Shown here piece by piece: positions 1 to 11,059 of a DNA stretch of 64,000 bases. Positions within the stretch are counted from its first letter, which is position 1. The number at the start of each line of letters is the position of its first letter. The stretch is from Dryocosmus kuriphilus (Eukaryota > Arthropoda > Insecta > Hymenoptera > Cynipidae), in NCBI GenBank assembly GCA_038277395.1, contig CM076189.1, forward strand, positions 237,896,653 through 237,960,652, in the 5' to 3' direction. The notes below the pieces were generated by a model. That model was not told where the DNA came from, made no database searches, and worked only from the letters and a program-made list of their open reading frames with translations. The position numbers and the translations under genes were made by a program.

Positions 1-235
1 AAGAGATTTTCCGAATATTGTAAGCGCGAGCTTAAAGAGATTGTCCAAATATAGAACATTGTGAGCGCAAGCTTAAAGAGATTTTCCAAATATTGTAAGC
101 GTAAGCTTAAAAGAGATTTCTCCGAATATTGCAAGAGTGAAGTTTGAAAAGATTAAACCAAATATTGTAAGCGCGAGCTTAAAGGGATTTTTCCAACTAT
201 CGTGAGCAAGGGCTTAAAGAGATCTGTCAAATGTG
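1..235. repeat. Degenerate tandem repeat, about six units of 34-41 bases
   Basis: Units resemble AAGAGATTTTCCRAATATTG followed by TAAGCGYAAGCTTA. Units begin near 1, 35, 76, 110, 149 and 184, differ by substitutions and small indels, and fade out after about 225. The array starts at the window edge, so its true length is unknown. No coding frame runs through it. Confidence 0.75.
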
Positions 236-536
236 AAATCATATAAGCATGAGTCTAGGGTTGAAGCTTGTGAAAGTCTAAGTTTTTGGACCTGATCTTG
301 TAAAATAAAAATATAACATAAAGGTGTACTCAAAATAAAATAATTGTTAGATTAGTAGAAAGCGAGGAAAGATAAAGAAAAAAGACAAATTGAATAAAAT
401 AATAAAAGGAAAACGGACAGACTGCGTGCCTAAAATAGATGTAAGATTCTTTTATGTAAGAAATATTGAATAAATAAAATCCCTTGTAATAATTTGTTCA
501 AAATATAGAGGATAGAGGTAAAGAAAAACCTTTCAA
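236..536. other. AT-rich interval, no gene seen
   Basis: No coding frame, RNA gene or clear repeat was found. It is the left flank of the DDE_3 transposon. The right flank of that transposon is BEL/Pao coding sequence and nothing here is BEL-like, so the two sides do not form one interrupted sequence. A deletion or rearrangement on this side is likely. Confidence 0.5.
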
Positions 537-576
537 CACAGGGTGAGTCATTTTAATTTAACCAGTCAATTATTTC

Positions 577-1530
577 GTTAACCATAAGGGTAGGAGAAAA
601 ATGTTTAGGACAAAAATTGTAGGTTACAGAGGGGCCAACTGATGGTGACCTTGCCCTGGACCTTGAGGTCAAGGATCAATGTCATTTGAAGGTCATCTTT
701 CGTTTTTTGAATAGAAACCCCTATTTTTTACTTCAGATTCTGAAAGAGCGAGAAATTTTACGTTGTGATATGTGCCCATGTTTAGAGGTAAAAGTGACGC
801 GTATGGGTCAAAATTTCTGCTAAAAGAGTCAGCATTGAGGTGGGAGAACCTGGGCCGGGGGTCGTTTTGTGAAAATAAACCTTTACAACATTTGTTAACC
901 ATAAGGGTAGGAGAAAAATGTTTTTAGGACAAAAATTGTAGGTTACAGAGGGGCCAACTGATGGTGACCTTGCCCTGGACCTTGAGGTCAAGGATCAATG
1001 TCATTTGAAGGTCATCTTTCGTTTTTTGAATAGAAACCCCTATTTTTTACTTCAGATTCTGAAAGAGCGAGAAATTTTACGTTGTGATATGTGCCCATGT
1101 TTAGAGGTAAAAGTGACGCGTATGGGTCAAAATTTCTGCTAAAAGAGTCAGCATTGAGGTGGGAGAACCTGGGCCGGGGGTCGTTTTGTGAAAATAAACC
1201 TTTACAACATTTGTTAACCATAAGGGTAGGAGAAAAATGTTTAGGACAAAAATTGTAGGTTACAGAGGGGGCCAACTGATGGTGACCTTGCCCTTGACCT
1301 TGAGGTCAAGGATCAATGTCATTTGAAGGTCATCTTTCGTTTTTTGAATAGAAACCCCTATTTTTTACTTCAGATTCTGAAAGAGCGAGAGATTTTACGT
1401 TGAGATATGTGCCCATGTTTAGAGGTAAAATTGACGCGTATGGGTCAAAATTCCTGCTAAAAGAATCAGCATTGAGGTTGGAGAACCTGGGCCGGGAGTC
1501 GTTTTGTGAAAATAAACCTTTACAACATTT
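577..1530. repeat. Three tandem copies of a 317-319-base piece of the transposon arm
   Basis: Copies start at 577, 894 and 1213, each at GTTAACCATAAGGGTAGGAG, and the third ends at 1530. The opposite arm (about 3865-4198) has a single copy in inverted orientation, so the expansion happened in the left arm only. Short open frames of 69-87 codons recur here because the DNA is repeated; they share one peptide and are not separate genes. The copies are nearly identical, which suggests recent amplification or gene conversion. Confidence 0.9.
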
Positions 1531-1668
1531 GTTCGGTTTATTGAAGGTTACATTGTTATGACCTTGGATTTGACCTTCACCCATACATGTATGTTTTTTA
1601 AATGATAACCCCTACTTTTAGCATAACCCAGGAGTAACGACGAGGACGTAGTAGGCTCTACTCCCTTT

Positions 1669-1875
1669 GGGGTGCTTTATTAACGTGAGTCTCCTTGCCT
1701 CTCACGATGCGGGGTGCTTTATTAACGTGAGTCCCCTTGCCTCTCACGATCCGGGGGTGCTTTATTAACGTGAGTCCCCTTGCCTCTCACGATCCGGGGT
1801 GCTTTGTTAACGCGAGTCCCCTTGCCTCTCACGATCCGGGGTGCTTTATTAACGTGAGTCCCCTTGCCTCTCACA
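1669..1875. repeat. Five tandem copies of a 42-43-base repeat beside the transposase 3' end
   Basis: Units start at 1669, 1711, 1754, 1796 and 1838. Each begins GGGGTGCTTTATTAACGTGA and ends in a short hairpin of the form GTGAG, an 11-base spacer, then CTCAC. The array begins about 60 bases past the transposase stop codon, inside the transposon. A clearly related pair of 41-base units sits at the equivalent place in the second DDE_3 transposon (60358-60440). Confidence 0.9.
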
Positions 1876-1936
1876 ATTAATGATGAGACAATGAAAAGAA
1901 ATCATTTATTATCGGTTTTGCTCGAAGTTATTACTA

Positions 1937-2995
1937 TTATCGGTTTTGCTCGAAGTTATTACCATTTACTTCAAGGCACTGCCTGAGCCTCTGTTCAAAA
2001 CTTTCAACTGTACGCAGTAAGACTTCTCTAGGAATTTCTGTACACTCAACTCTAATCCTTTGTATCATATTCTCCCGTGTTGTGAGTGCTTCGGCATACA
2101 CAGTATTTTTTAGGTATCCCCAAAGAAAAAAATCTGGAGAAGTTAAGTCAGGTGATCTTGGAGGCCAACTAACTGGACCAGCTCTTCCAATCTACCTATC
2201 TCGGTAGTGAGCATTTAAAAACGCTCGCACAATTCGAGCATAATGTGCTGGTGCACCATCAAGTTGTATCCACATTCTGCGTCTAGTTTCAAGATCCACA
2301 TCTTCAAGTAGAAGTGGAAGATGATCCCTTAAAAGCTCTAAAAAGACATATGAATTTGCATTTGCTTCGAAAAAGAATGGCCCGATGAGATAACCATTAA
2401 TTATTCCACACCAAACATTTACACTCCATCGATGTTGATTATCCACTGGTCTGTACCAGTGAGGATTCTGATCAGACCAGTAATGGCAGTTATGACAATT
2501 CAACTCACCAGTATTATGAAATGTAGCTTCATCAGAGAAAAGGACATCATTAAAAAGATTCGGATACTGTAAGATCATTTGAAGAGCCCATTGACAAAAA
2601 ATTATCCTATTCCTCATATTATTAGGAGTTAATGCTTGCGTTAAAGTAATATGATAGGCATGATATCTATTTCTTCGCAAAATTCTGATAACTGTTCTCT
2701 GAGGTATTCCTGTTTGTCTCTCTATTTGTCGGCTACTGATATGAGGATTTAGGTGAACGAATCCTAAAACAACTAAAACGTTAACATCCCTATCATTATC
2801 CTCATGTCTTTCTCGAGTTCTTCGTAGATGTCCATTTCGAGCTCTTTGTTCAAGTGCACGGATGGTAACGTGACTTGGATGACGCTTTTGTGGGTACCGA
2901 ATTCCGTATAGTCTTGAGGCTGCACGATAATTACCATGACATTCTCCTAAAATCAACAACATATCAACTATCTCTGTTGGGGCATAGTCAGCCAT
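1937..2995 (-). pseudogene. DUF4817/DDE_3 transposase with one in-frame TAG
   Basis: A reading frame of 352 codons starts at the ATG complementary to 2993-2995 and ends with TAA at 1937-1939. It is interrupted once, by TAG at 2192-2194. The first 60 or so residues are a helix-turn-helix region of DUF4817 type (YRAASRLYGIRYPQKRHPS), followed by a second HTH-like stretch (SSRQIERQTGIPQRTVIRIL). The catalytic core shows the first Asp in DVLFSDEATF, the second in MWIQLDGAPAH and a third acidic residue in SPDLTSPDFFLWG, 41 positions after the second. The aligned codon in the sibling transposase at 60465-61262 is Trp (TGG), so one G-to-A change explains the stop. The final 84 codons after the stop are still open, so the disabling change looks recent. 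Confidence 0.88.
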
Positions 2996-3658
2996 GTTTA
3001 GGAGCTATTCTTAAAACAGACGAATGCTAATCAAGAAAGATAAATATCGTAGAAAAATGTTAAAAACTGAATAACAGCGTATACCGATTACCGAAAAATA
3101 AGAATAGTAATACAATGTCAATGAACACAACCACTAACTAACGCTAACAATGTCTATGAACACTAACGTAATTTAAACAAAAGTAGTTGCGACAGCGTTT
3201 TTCAAATTTTAGAAATGACAGCCAACCGTGCTTTGATTACTTTTTAAACAATTTTCAAGAAGTAATACATTTTTCATTCGACAAATGTATTTTTATGTAC
3301 TTAATTTTTTCTGTCTTATTTCTTTGTATGTTTGTTCGCAGCAATTTAGATGAGTACTTAATATGTAGAATCATTAATTTAGCAGACATGTCATCGAATT
3401 GCAACCAATTTTGAATAGTTAAAATTTATTAATAATTATTAACAATATAAGAAATGTTGATACATTTATTACTATCAATGTCAATAGAACTGTATTTAAA
3501 AAATACACTGGTCTGATACACCCTTAAAGAAATAAATAAAGGTTAATTTTAAGGTCTTTACAAATTGACTAGGGAGTTTACCATTTAAAAGACATAGTTA
3601 ACCCCAAGAAGATTTTCAAATTTGTCTATTATTCACTATTTCACCATTTCTTTTTAGA
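2996..3658. other. Transposon interior 5' of the transposase, no gene
   Basis: AT-rich DNA between the transposase start and the right arm. A 75-codon frame at 3187-3414 (plus) has no recognisable features and I treat it as chance. Promoter elements could not be assigned. Confidence 0.5.
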
Positions 3659-3835
3659 ACCTTGGATTTGACCTTCACCCATACGTTCAAGGTCATTAGA
3701 AGCTCACAAGTTCTTAAGCAGTTGATTCTTACCAGAATTACTCTTAAAAATTCTGTATTCTTTTGAATTATGAATAGGACGTAAAATTGACCTTGAAATG
3801 ACCTTGAACGTATGGGTGAAGGTCAAATCCAAGGT
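3659..3835. repeat. Perfect 38-base inverted repeat with a 101-base loop
   Basis: Bases 3659-3696 are the exact reverse complement of 3798-3835; the core contains GGATTTGACCTTCACCCATA. The right copy belongs to the transposon arm. A single copy of the same motif, without partner, is at about 1562-1588 in the left arm. The hairpin lies at the inner edge of the right arm. Confidence 0.85.
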
Positions 3836-4249
3836 CATAACAATGTAACCTCCAACAAACCGAACAAATGTTGTAAAGGTTTATTTTCACAAAGCGACCC
3901 CCGGCCCAGGTTCTCCCACCTCAATGCTGACTCTTTTAGCAGGAATTTTGACCCATACGCGTCAATTTTACCTCTAAACATGGGCACATATCACAACGTA
4001 AAATTTCTCGCTTTTTCAGAATCTGCAGTAAAAAATAGGGGTTTCTATTCAAAAAACGAAAGATGACCTTCAAATGACATTGATCCTTGACCTCAAGGTC
4101 AAGGGAAAGGTCACCATCAGTTGGCCCAATCTGTAACCTACAATTTTTGTCCAAATCATTTTTCTCCTACCCTTATGGTTAACGAAATAATTGACTGGTT
4201 AAATTAAAATGACTCACCCTGTATATGTATATATTGCAAATGGAAATTA

Positions 4250-5194
4250 TTAGCAGATCAGCTGCAACTTCTAAAGGAAATCTCTTTTCCTCGAAAACTC
4301 TTTATTTCGAATCTCGTTAAGGTCGATTTTCACGGATTTTGCGATGCTTGTATCTACGGATAAGGAGCATGTCTTTACATTCGATCATTTGATTCCATAG
4401 GGCATGTTGCAGTCAATATAGTCTGTAGTAAATCTAGGGTCGCACCCTTGAGTGGGCTTACTATTCCTCGGTTAGAACTTTGCACGTAGAGTCGAAGACT
4501 CAGTTTGATTTTCCGATAGACAAAGTGACATTGTGGTCAGATTCAACAATATTACTTTGCTGGCTGAAGAAGGCTCCTCATCTTCTAAGAACTTTCGAAT
4601 CCAATAGGGTCGCAGAGATTCAAAGGTTAGAAGATCAAGTTATATGGAAACATGTCCGGTCTGAGGACAATCCAGCTGATTTCCTTTACAGAGGTCAATT
4701 ACCGTCAGAATTTGTGAGCAATTCTTTTTGGACATCTGGTCCCAATTGGCTAAGCTTTCCTGAAATTAATGGCCTCAGTCTGTTGAAACAACATCAGCTG
4801 AAGTACCTGGTTTAAGGAAAGGGATTTGTCTTCTAATTCTTCTTGCAGCGATATTTATTCTCGCTTTTCAAATTTTCAACACTTCGTAAGGGTAGTCGCT
4901 TACATTTTACGTGGGCAAAAATATAAGTCTGGAACAAAATGTGTACAATTGTTTCTAAAAATTACAAACTATGATCTTCGAATTTTTCAAATTATAAAAT
5001 TAATAAGACCATTGTTGTGTTCAGAAATCGTTAACTCAGAACGTCAAATCTTGCTAATGATTCAGCGTGAAAACTTTGCTCATGAACTTCGACGCTTATC
5101 AACTGCTCCTGAAAATGAATCGGCTCCGTTCCGAAAAGTACCCGTTTCGATGATTTACATCCTTTTAAGGACGATAAAGGCCTTCTTCGTGTAG
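4250..5194 (+). pseudogene. BEL/Pao pol fragment: A17 peptidase and RNase H region
   Basis: About 4250-4480 reads, with stops, as the end of the A17-type region leading to PRLELC. The frame at 4480-4815 continues with VTLWSDSTILLCWL and IWKHVRSEDNPAD, the typical BEL RNase H region including the ExNPAD motif, and ends SGPNWL. Bases 4826-5194 hold the poorly conserved linker. Each section needs a frame change to join, so no protein can be made. The codons before 4480 contain at least one stop. Confidence 0.75.
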
Positions 5195-6003
5195 GCGGAC
5201 GTCTGAAAAGGTCGGAGCTTCCTTACAGTCAAAAACACCCAGTGTTATTGCCTCGCAAAGATCCCGTCACTGATATGATCATCAGACAGGCTCATCTTTC
5301 TAACTTGCATGCCGGAATTCAATCTACTCTCTACAATATTCGAGAGAAGTTTTGGATTTTTAATGGAAAGGATCAAGTTCGCAATATTAATCGCAACTGT
5401 GTCGAGTGTATTTGTCAAAAACCCAAACTCGGACATGCTCAAATAGCTGATTTGTCCAAATCCCGAGTAAAAGTCTCCCCGATTTTCTGTCATACAGGTG
5501 TCGTTTTCTTCGGTCCTATTACCATCAAGGAGAAAAAGGATCGAAGCAGGGTTTTTCTCAAAACATACGGTTGCGTATTTGTATGCATAGCTTCCAAAGC
5601 TTTACACATTGAACTAGCTACTGATCTTTCGTCAGAGGGTTTTTTGGCTGCTTTGCGTAGATTCGTATCTCGACGAGGGGTGCCAGAGCATATATACTCT
5701 GATAATGGTACTAATTTTGTTGGAGCAAACAAGGAACTTCGCGAGATTTATCAATCGTTCGACACTCCTGAATTTAAGAAATCCATAGCAAACTTCGCCT
5801 TATCTAAGCAGATCAAGTGGCATTTTAATCCACCTACATCGCCACATTTCGAAGGTATTTGGGAAGCAGCGGTGAAGAGTTTTAAACATCATTTAAAACG
5901 CGTTCTTAAAGATCAAAAACTCACATATGAGCAAGTCAATACTTTGTTGATTGAGATAGAAGCGATTTTAATCTCTAGACCTTTTATGTACTCTTTCGGC
6001 TGA
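5140..6003 (+). pseudogene. BEL/Pao integrase fragment
   Basis: The frame opens near 5140 (KDDKGLLRVGGRL, the usual BEL linker before integrase) and is uninterrupted from 5242 to 6003. An H2C2-type zinc-binding region includes HLSNLHAG and CVECICQKP. The rve-like core follows, with KTYGCVFVCIASKALHIELA, then YSDNGTNFVGANKEL carrying the second acidic residue, and HFEGIWEAAVKSFK with Glu in the expected third position. The first catalytic Asp is not obvious: the usual VDF/IDY motif is replaced by HTGVVFFGPI. A stop at 6001-6003 breaks the link to DUF5641. Confidence 0.78.
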
Positions 6004-6402
6004 TCCCAATGATCCTCTTGCTATAAAACCTGCTCATCTGCTTATAGGGTGAGCATTCAATTGCTTACCAGAAAAAATCTTCTTTCAATTCTAGATAACA
6101 GACTTCAATCGACTTAAAAGTTCATCACTCAGGCTCGGCAAGATATTTGGAGTAAGTGGTACAAAGAGTACTTACACGAGCTTCAAATTCGCCAAAAATG
6201 GCATGAGTCAACTGTTGACCTCAAAAAAGAATCGTTAGTTCTTCTCATAGAGGACAACGTTGCTTGCGGAAGATGGCTACTGGGTGTTATCGCCGAGGTC
6301 TTTCCGGGGAGTGACAGCATCGCCCGAGTCGCCACAGTCAAGACTGCGAGCGGAATTTACACGCGTAACATTACGCGTCTTTGTATATTACATGTTACCT
6401 AA
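6004..6402 (+). pseudogene. BEL/Pao pol C-terminus, DUF5641-like
   Basis: In shifting frames the DNA reads DPLAIKPAHLLIG, then WSKWYKEYLHELQIRQKWH, VLLIEDNVACGRWLLGVIAE and VATVKTASGIYTRNITRL. These are the characteristic DUF5641 blocks in the right order, ending at a stop near 6400. Several indels and stops are present. The domain normally closes the BEL polyprotein just before the polypurine tract and 3' LTR, which fits the next interval. Confidence 0.75.
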
Positions 6403-7610
6403 CCCATATGACTTTGTATATAGTTTGTGCATGCGTTAATTAGTTTATAATTGGTTTGATCTAGCTTAATTCAATTTTTGTGACAAGAAACACAAATCAA
6501 CAGATCATTCCCTCCAATGGAAACTGACTCTAGTTACTTGTCTAGTTTTGCACTAACGAGTAACCAAAGATTGTCGTTTAATTAGTTTAACTCTGCACTA
6601 CGTTACTTTTTGCAGTGCGTCTAGTTATGTAGAAGTTAAGTCGTTACTTTGTTCCTTTTATAATTTACGTATCTACTTATACGCTTTCTATTGTTAACAC
6701 AATCTGCTTCATAGCTTTTACTTGGATATCTATTCCGCAGCTTGCGCCGGGAGTGTATTTCGTCGTAACACATATAACCGTCAATAACCGTTGTGTAAAC
6801 GTTGAGAGAGTGTATCTTTGGCCGGGTCCGCATGGGTGCGACAGGGGTGGCAGCACTGGTCACGCTGCTCTCCCGCGTACACATGGGGATTCGCCCGCAG
6901 ACAGTAAGAGGAACGAACGAAGGAAGTGCCTTTTTTCTCTCTATAGTTACACTGTAAAAAAAATTTTTTGGTGAATTTTCCCAAAATCTTAGGGAAGTTT
7001 TTTACCCCAACTTTTGGAAATTTTCCCTACTTACATTGGGGAATATTCACTAATTTTTGTGAAAATTTTCGAGAACTTGGGGAAAATTACCTATTTTCTT
7101 GGTGAAAATTCACTACACATTATTGGGGTTTATCAGTTCCATAAAACTTTTGGGGAATATTCACTACTTTTTGTGAAAATTTTCGAGAACTTGGGGAAAA
7201 TTACCTATTTTCTTGGTGAAATGTCTTTTCCCTAACGAAATGTGGAAGTTTAACTACGAAAACGTTGGGGAAAATTCCCTAAATTTTTTACAGTGTAGTG
7301 ATCTGTAGCGTGTAAAGCTTTCGCAAATGTTAACGGTCATCTCGCGAGTTGAGTGTAAATTTTCGTTATTTTCTTTTATTTTAAAAGAATAGAACTTTTG
7401 TCGATGAACGTTCGACTGCCTTTTTTGGGGCAACAACAACAACAACAACAAATTGTGTGCAAGGGAGAGTGCTGTGTAAAAGCAATAACGAACGCTGCGT
7501 ATTTTCGTTATTCGTTTTTTCATAGTCAATCAATTTATACTTCTTTGATATTCTGTTTTATTTGGTTCAAATAAATCCTGGGTTTTTCTTATGCACTAAC
7601 GGCTTTTTCC
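6403..7610 (+). repeat. Probable 3' LTR of the BEL/Pao fragment, split by a MITE
   Basis: No second LTR copy exists in the window, so limits are inferred from position after pol. The stretch contains a (CAA)n run near 7433-7450 and a polyadenylation-like AATAAA at about 7570. It is interrupted by a short inverted-repeat element (6950-7295). No coding frame was found. Confidence 0.45.
6950..7295. mobile_element. 346-base MITE, termini CACTGTAAAA
   Basis: The left end CACTGTAAAAAAAATTTTTT and the right end AAATTTTTTACAGTG are inverted repeats. The flanks are TAGTTA and TAGTGA, a possible 6-base target duplication with one mismatch. Inside, an 80-base block starting GGGGAATATTCACTA occurs twice, at 7038 and 7152 (period 114). 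GGGGAAAATT and its complement recur throughout. No transposase is encoded. Confidence 0.75.
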
Positions 7611-8029
7611 CCCATAAGTGCTTGTATTATTTAAACCTATGCTTTTGTCCAATTTAAAATTAAAATTAATAAACATAAAAAACTAGCTATTTATACTACC
7701 TAGGGCATGATAGCCTTTTCTCGAATTAAGATTTACTTTATTTTATACATTTACGTATTTTACCGATGGGAAATAACATCATTGTAGGCCTCAGTTGCAA
7801 AAGTTATGTTGCTTGTAATCTATATCGTGCAGAAAACTGAGGTTGTGAATTACCTGGTAATTTAGTGTAGCAAGCCTAGTAAACTACTTATAGTAAATTA
7901 TGTGCAAAATACTGCTCGGGGCACTTGAGATGCTAAAGAAGACTTTAGGGCCAAGAATAACAATTTTAAGCTTTTTTTGTTAGGAAAGAAAAGAAATTAG
8001 AAATTTCGATGTCTCCCATATTGAGAATG
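7611..8029. other. No gene seen
   Basis: AT-rich DNA with no coding frame, tandem repeat or recognisable transposon terminus. Confidence 0.5.
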
Positions 8030-8850
8030 GTACCCAAAACTTTACCTCGAAACATTTTTTGGGACTTAAAAAAATAACTTTTTCCCCCAACATCAAATTC
8101 ACATTCAGTTAATACCAAATGTTCAAATAAAAACTTCCTGAAAAAATCGATATCTCCAAAAATAAGTTCGTTTCCACGACTTTTATGTCCGTATATTTTT
8201 TCGGGCTTAAGAATTTTCTGGCTATTTGGATAAAATTTTCCTAAACAGTATGATATCTCTTAAAGTAAGTTCGATTCTTCGAATTTTAGTCAGGAGTATT
8301 CTTTATGACTTCAAAAATAATTTTATTAATCTTTATGAAGGTTCTATTTTATTACTACTGGATATTCCAATAATGAATCCAACAACATGTTCCCAAAAAA
8401 GTTCGGTTTCTCGACTTGTAGTCGTGAATATTTTGTTTCAAAAAATGATTTTATTAACCTTTATTCAAGTTCCATTCGATTACTACCAAATTCGGTTTCT
8501 CGACTCCTAGTCGGGAGTATTCTTTTTGCAGACTCCAAAAAATAATTTTAAGACACTTCATCAAGGTTTCATTCGACTACTACCGGATGTTCGGATAAGT
8601 AAACTCCATAGAATATTCGTTATTCTACAAAGTAAGTTCGTTTATACGACTTTTACGTGGGAATATTTTCTCGGACATGCTAAAATAATTTTCTGACCCT
8701 TTATTAATTTTTCATTCGATTAATACCATATGTTTAGAAAGAAACTTTCTAAGAAAATGTATACCTCCCAAAGTAAGCTCGCTTCCACAACTTTTACGTC
8801 AGAATATTTTTTCGGGCTTCAAAAAATAATTTTCTGATTTTTCGTCAATT
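8030..8850. repeat. Strongly diverged tandem array, at least six units
   Basis: A motif of the form AGTTCGTTTCCACGACTTTT recurs in altered form near 8165, 8267, 8398, 8489, 8633 and 8776. Each is followed by a GGRATATTTTTTCGG-like block and a TAATTTTCTGA-like block. Spacing ranges from about 90 to 145 bases. The units differ a lot, so this is an old array. The 94-codon frame at 8226-8510 is a by-product of the repeat. Confidence 0.6.
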
Positions 8851-9359
8851 GAAGAACTGAAAAAAACTTCATCAAGCTCATTCGTCGATTATGTTTTCTG
8901 CTGATTAAAGTTCAACCCCAAAATAATTACACACTACTTTTCCATTCACACGTGCACTAATATGGCGTGAAAAAGTTCTATTTAAATTATTATCAATCAT
9001 TCCTATTTGTCATTCAATCATATCTCACTTCTACATGTATGTATGAAAAAATGCATCGTACTTTTTTCTCGATTGAATTCTTAACTGTGAGCATGCTCGA
9101 AATCACCTTAAGTTGAATTAAAAAATCACGATTTCAAACTGAATAAATTTTCCACATTCCTATTGATTATCAAATTACTTTTTAAATAATTGCTATAACA
9201 GATTTAGCTCTACGTTTAATGATGTTGGTTCATTTATCAACAGTTTAGTGTATTAACCAAACTTTCTTTTTCAAATTTTGTTCCTCTACTCGAAATATCC
9301 GAGTGAAGTTGCCGCGATGGTCACGACCGACAGGATAGTAAGCTGAAGTTCGCACACAC
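8851..9359. other. No gene seen
   Basis: AT-rich DNA without a supported coding frame or repeat. Confidence 0.45.
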
Positions 9360-9539
9360 TCTCGTTGCTCGCACATATACGCTCGTCTACCCTACCCTCG
9401 ATCGTAAATGGTTAATCTTTAATTTTTAATAACTTTTGAATGATGCTTCCGATTAATTGTTTTCATCAGAGTTTTTATTCAGCTTTTAATGAGGAATACG
9501 AATATATAAATATGTATTTTGAATACTCGGACACCCTGT
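9360..9539 (-). mobile_element. Relic terminus of a CAGGGTG-type DNA transposon
   Basis: The interval ends ACTCGGACACCCTGTA, matching the CACCCTGTA terminus of the DDE_3 transposons in this window. It runs straight into a TA microsatellite, as expected for a TA-targeting element. No partner terminus or transposase was found; the Gypsy insertion beyond the microsatellite may have separated the rest. Confidence 0.45.
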
Positions 9540-9563
9540 AATATATATATATATATATATATA
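9538..9563. repeat. (TA)n microsatellite, insertion site of Gypsy element 1
   Basis: About 12 TA/AT dinucleotides directly precede the left LTR. The same tract resumes between the two Gypsy elements (18073-18082) and after the second (26666-26692), so it appears to be one tract split twice. Confidence 0.8.
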
Positions 9564-11057
9564 TTATAACGGCCCTTTTCAGGGCCACCCAAATAATTTT
9601 TGCGAAGGAATATTCTTAATGTGTACTTATCCTATTAATTTATATATATATATATATATATATATATCGAAGGAATAATTCTCGACAATCTACGGTATAT
9701 CCTCAGGCCGTTTTAACTCTGTTTGTATTAAATGAGACAGAGGAAAAGAGAGAGAGAGAGCATGCCATAAGTGAGAGAATGCTAACACAGGACGAAATAG
9801 CACGCTGTCTCTGTCTATAGAGACTGAGAGGGTACGCCCCCGCAGAGTGGAAGTACGAATCGGTCATGTTAGGTGGCTAACAAGGCAAGCTTCACTCTCT
9901 CGCAAGCAAAATGAAATCTTGCGTCCATAAAGGCGGGACAGGCGACAGTATAAGTCTCTTGGCTCTCGAGCCGTTGTTCGAGCCAGACTTCTACCTTTTT
10001 CTGACTCACTCTGGGGGTTGTGTCCAGGCTGTTTTTCGTCACCCTGTGCTCCGCTTCACCAGTTTGAGCCGCTAAAGTTTTGAAAGGCAAAGAGAAAAGA
10101 GCCTAAATAGGAACAGTCTTACTAGTGACTGGTCCACGGCGTTCCCCGTGTACCCGTATCGACGTAAGACTGCGGAAAAACTTCGCGGTTGAACATTTCT
10201 CACGCGATTTGTTGGTAGTTGGCCCACGGCGTCCCCCGAGTGCCCGCATCGATACGAATCGTTGGAGGATGCTTAGCCGCTTGGCTGTCTTTAAGGATTT
10301 TGCTGCCTTATTGGCTTAATTTTTCCTTCTCAAGTTTCTCTGTAGGGCTAGAATAACTTCTCGAGAATCGACCTTTTTTTTTTATAATCTTCTAAAAAAC
10401 GACCACAGCGTCAAAGCATTTATATTGTAAGCATGGGCTAATAAAGTACGATACTTTTATTAATATTTTATAAAACTCTCAAAAAATTATCTGTAAAGAA
10501 AGCGTGCCGGTGAATATTTCTTACGTAACCTGTTGGTGGTTGGCTCACGGCGTCCCCCGTGTGTCCGCATCGATACAGGCTGCTAGAGTTTATTCAACGG
10601 TTCGTTTGTGTGTTGACGACGTATTTTTGTACTTCTGAACGATAATTTACCATATTAATTTCTCGTTATAAATAATGTAAGACTCCAGAGAGAAATACTT
10701 TTGCTGAACTCATTAAATTAGCTTTAGATAAGCGACGGTCGCGCACCAAATAGTTTGATAAACCTTTAGAGGATTACATTTTATACCCAATATTGATTTT
10801 CTAAAATAACGGTTGTTGAGAGGTTCAACAAATGAATATCTATCATAATATTATATCGAGCCATGGCGCACTTATAACATTTCTACTATTAGATTATAAG
10901 AACCAATGTAACTTATTTCACGAGAATATAAACATTTCAAACTGATCTTTTAGTTCTTTACTCTCGTGACCAAGTCTCAGTAAATAAACAAAAAAATATA
11001 TAATAAATAAAAAAAAAAATAATAAAAAGGTTACTCTTATAAAAAAGACACCTTACA
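9564..11057 (+). repeat. Gypsy element 1, 5' LTR
   Basis: It starts TTATAACGGCCCTTTT and ends CACCTTACA. It matches 16537-18072 throughout, apart from substitutions and a longer TA run near 9641-9667 replacing 60 or so bases present in the 3' LTR. Inside it, the motif CACGGCGTCCCCCGTGT occurs in three variants, near 10136, 10222 and 10547, each followed by a CGCATCGATAC-like block. Confidence 0.92.
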
Positions 11058-11059
11058 AA

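Larger units (their letters stand above)
537..4223 (-). mobile_element. DUF4817/DDE_3 (Tc1-mariner-like) DNA transposon, copy 1
   Basis: The left end reads ACAGGGTGAGTCATTTTAAT and the right end is its inverted complement ending in CACCCTGTA. The match continues inward for several hundred bases (about 538-900 against 4222-3850), so the terminal inverted repeats are very long. The left arm is longer because a 318-base piece is present three times. A transposase pseudogene lies between the arms on the minus strand. On the right the terminus is followed by TA, the usual target of this group. The left end has CA where TA is expected, so one target copy has mutated or the left flank is rearranged. 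Terminal CAGGGTG is shared with the element at 59673. Confidence 0.85.
4230..7610 (+). mobile_element. 3' part of a BEL/Pao LTR retrotransposon
   Basis: Starting within a few bases of the DDE_3 transposon's right end, a degraded pol reads in BEL/Pao order: A17 peptidase/RNase H region, linker, zinc-binding integrase, DUF5641, then a probable 3' LTR. Gag, protease and most of the reverse transcriptase are absent, as is a 5' LTR. The neighbouring transposon therefore marks a breakpoint. It is a different BEL lineage from the element at 37674-51786. Confidence 0.8.

Noticed and set aside
693..1584. Four overlapping minus-strand frames with nearly the same peptide
   Set aside because: They are translations of the triplicated transposon arm, and the peptide recurs in the opposite arm at 3812-4066. 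No start context or conservation pattern supports coding.
1669..1875. CRISPR-like array
   Set aside because: Units are contiguous 42-43-base tandem repeats without variable spacers, inside a eukaryotic transposon.
9869..10319. Frames of 73 and 64 codons in the 5' LTR of Gypsy element 1
   Set aside because: LTR sequence. The partner at 16885-17106 is the same LTR region.
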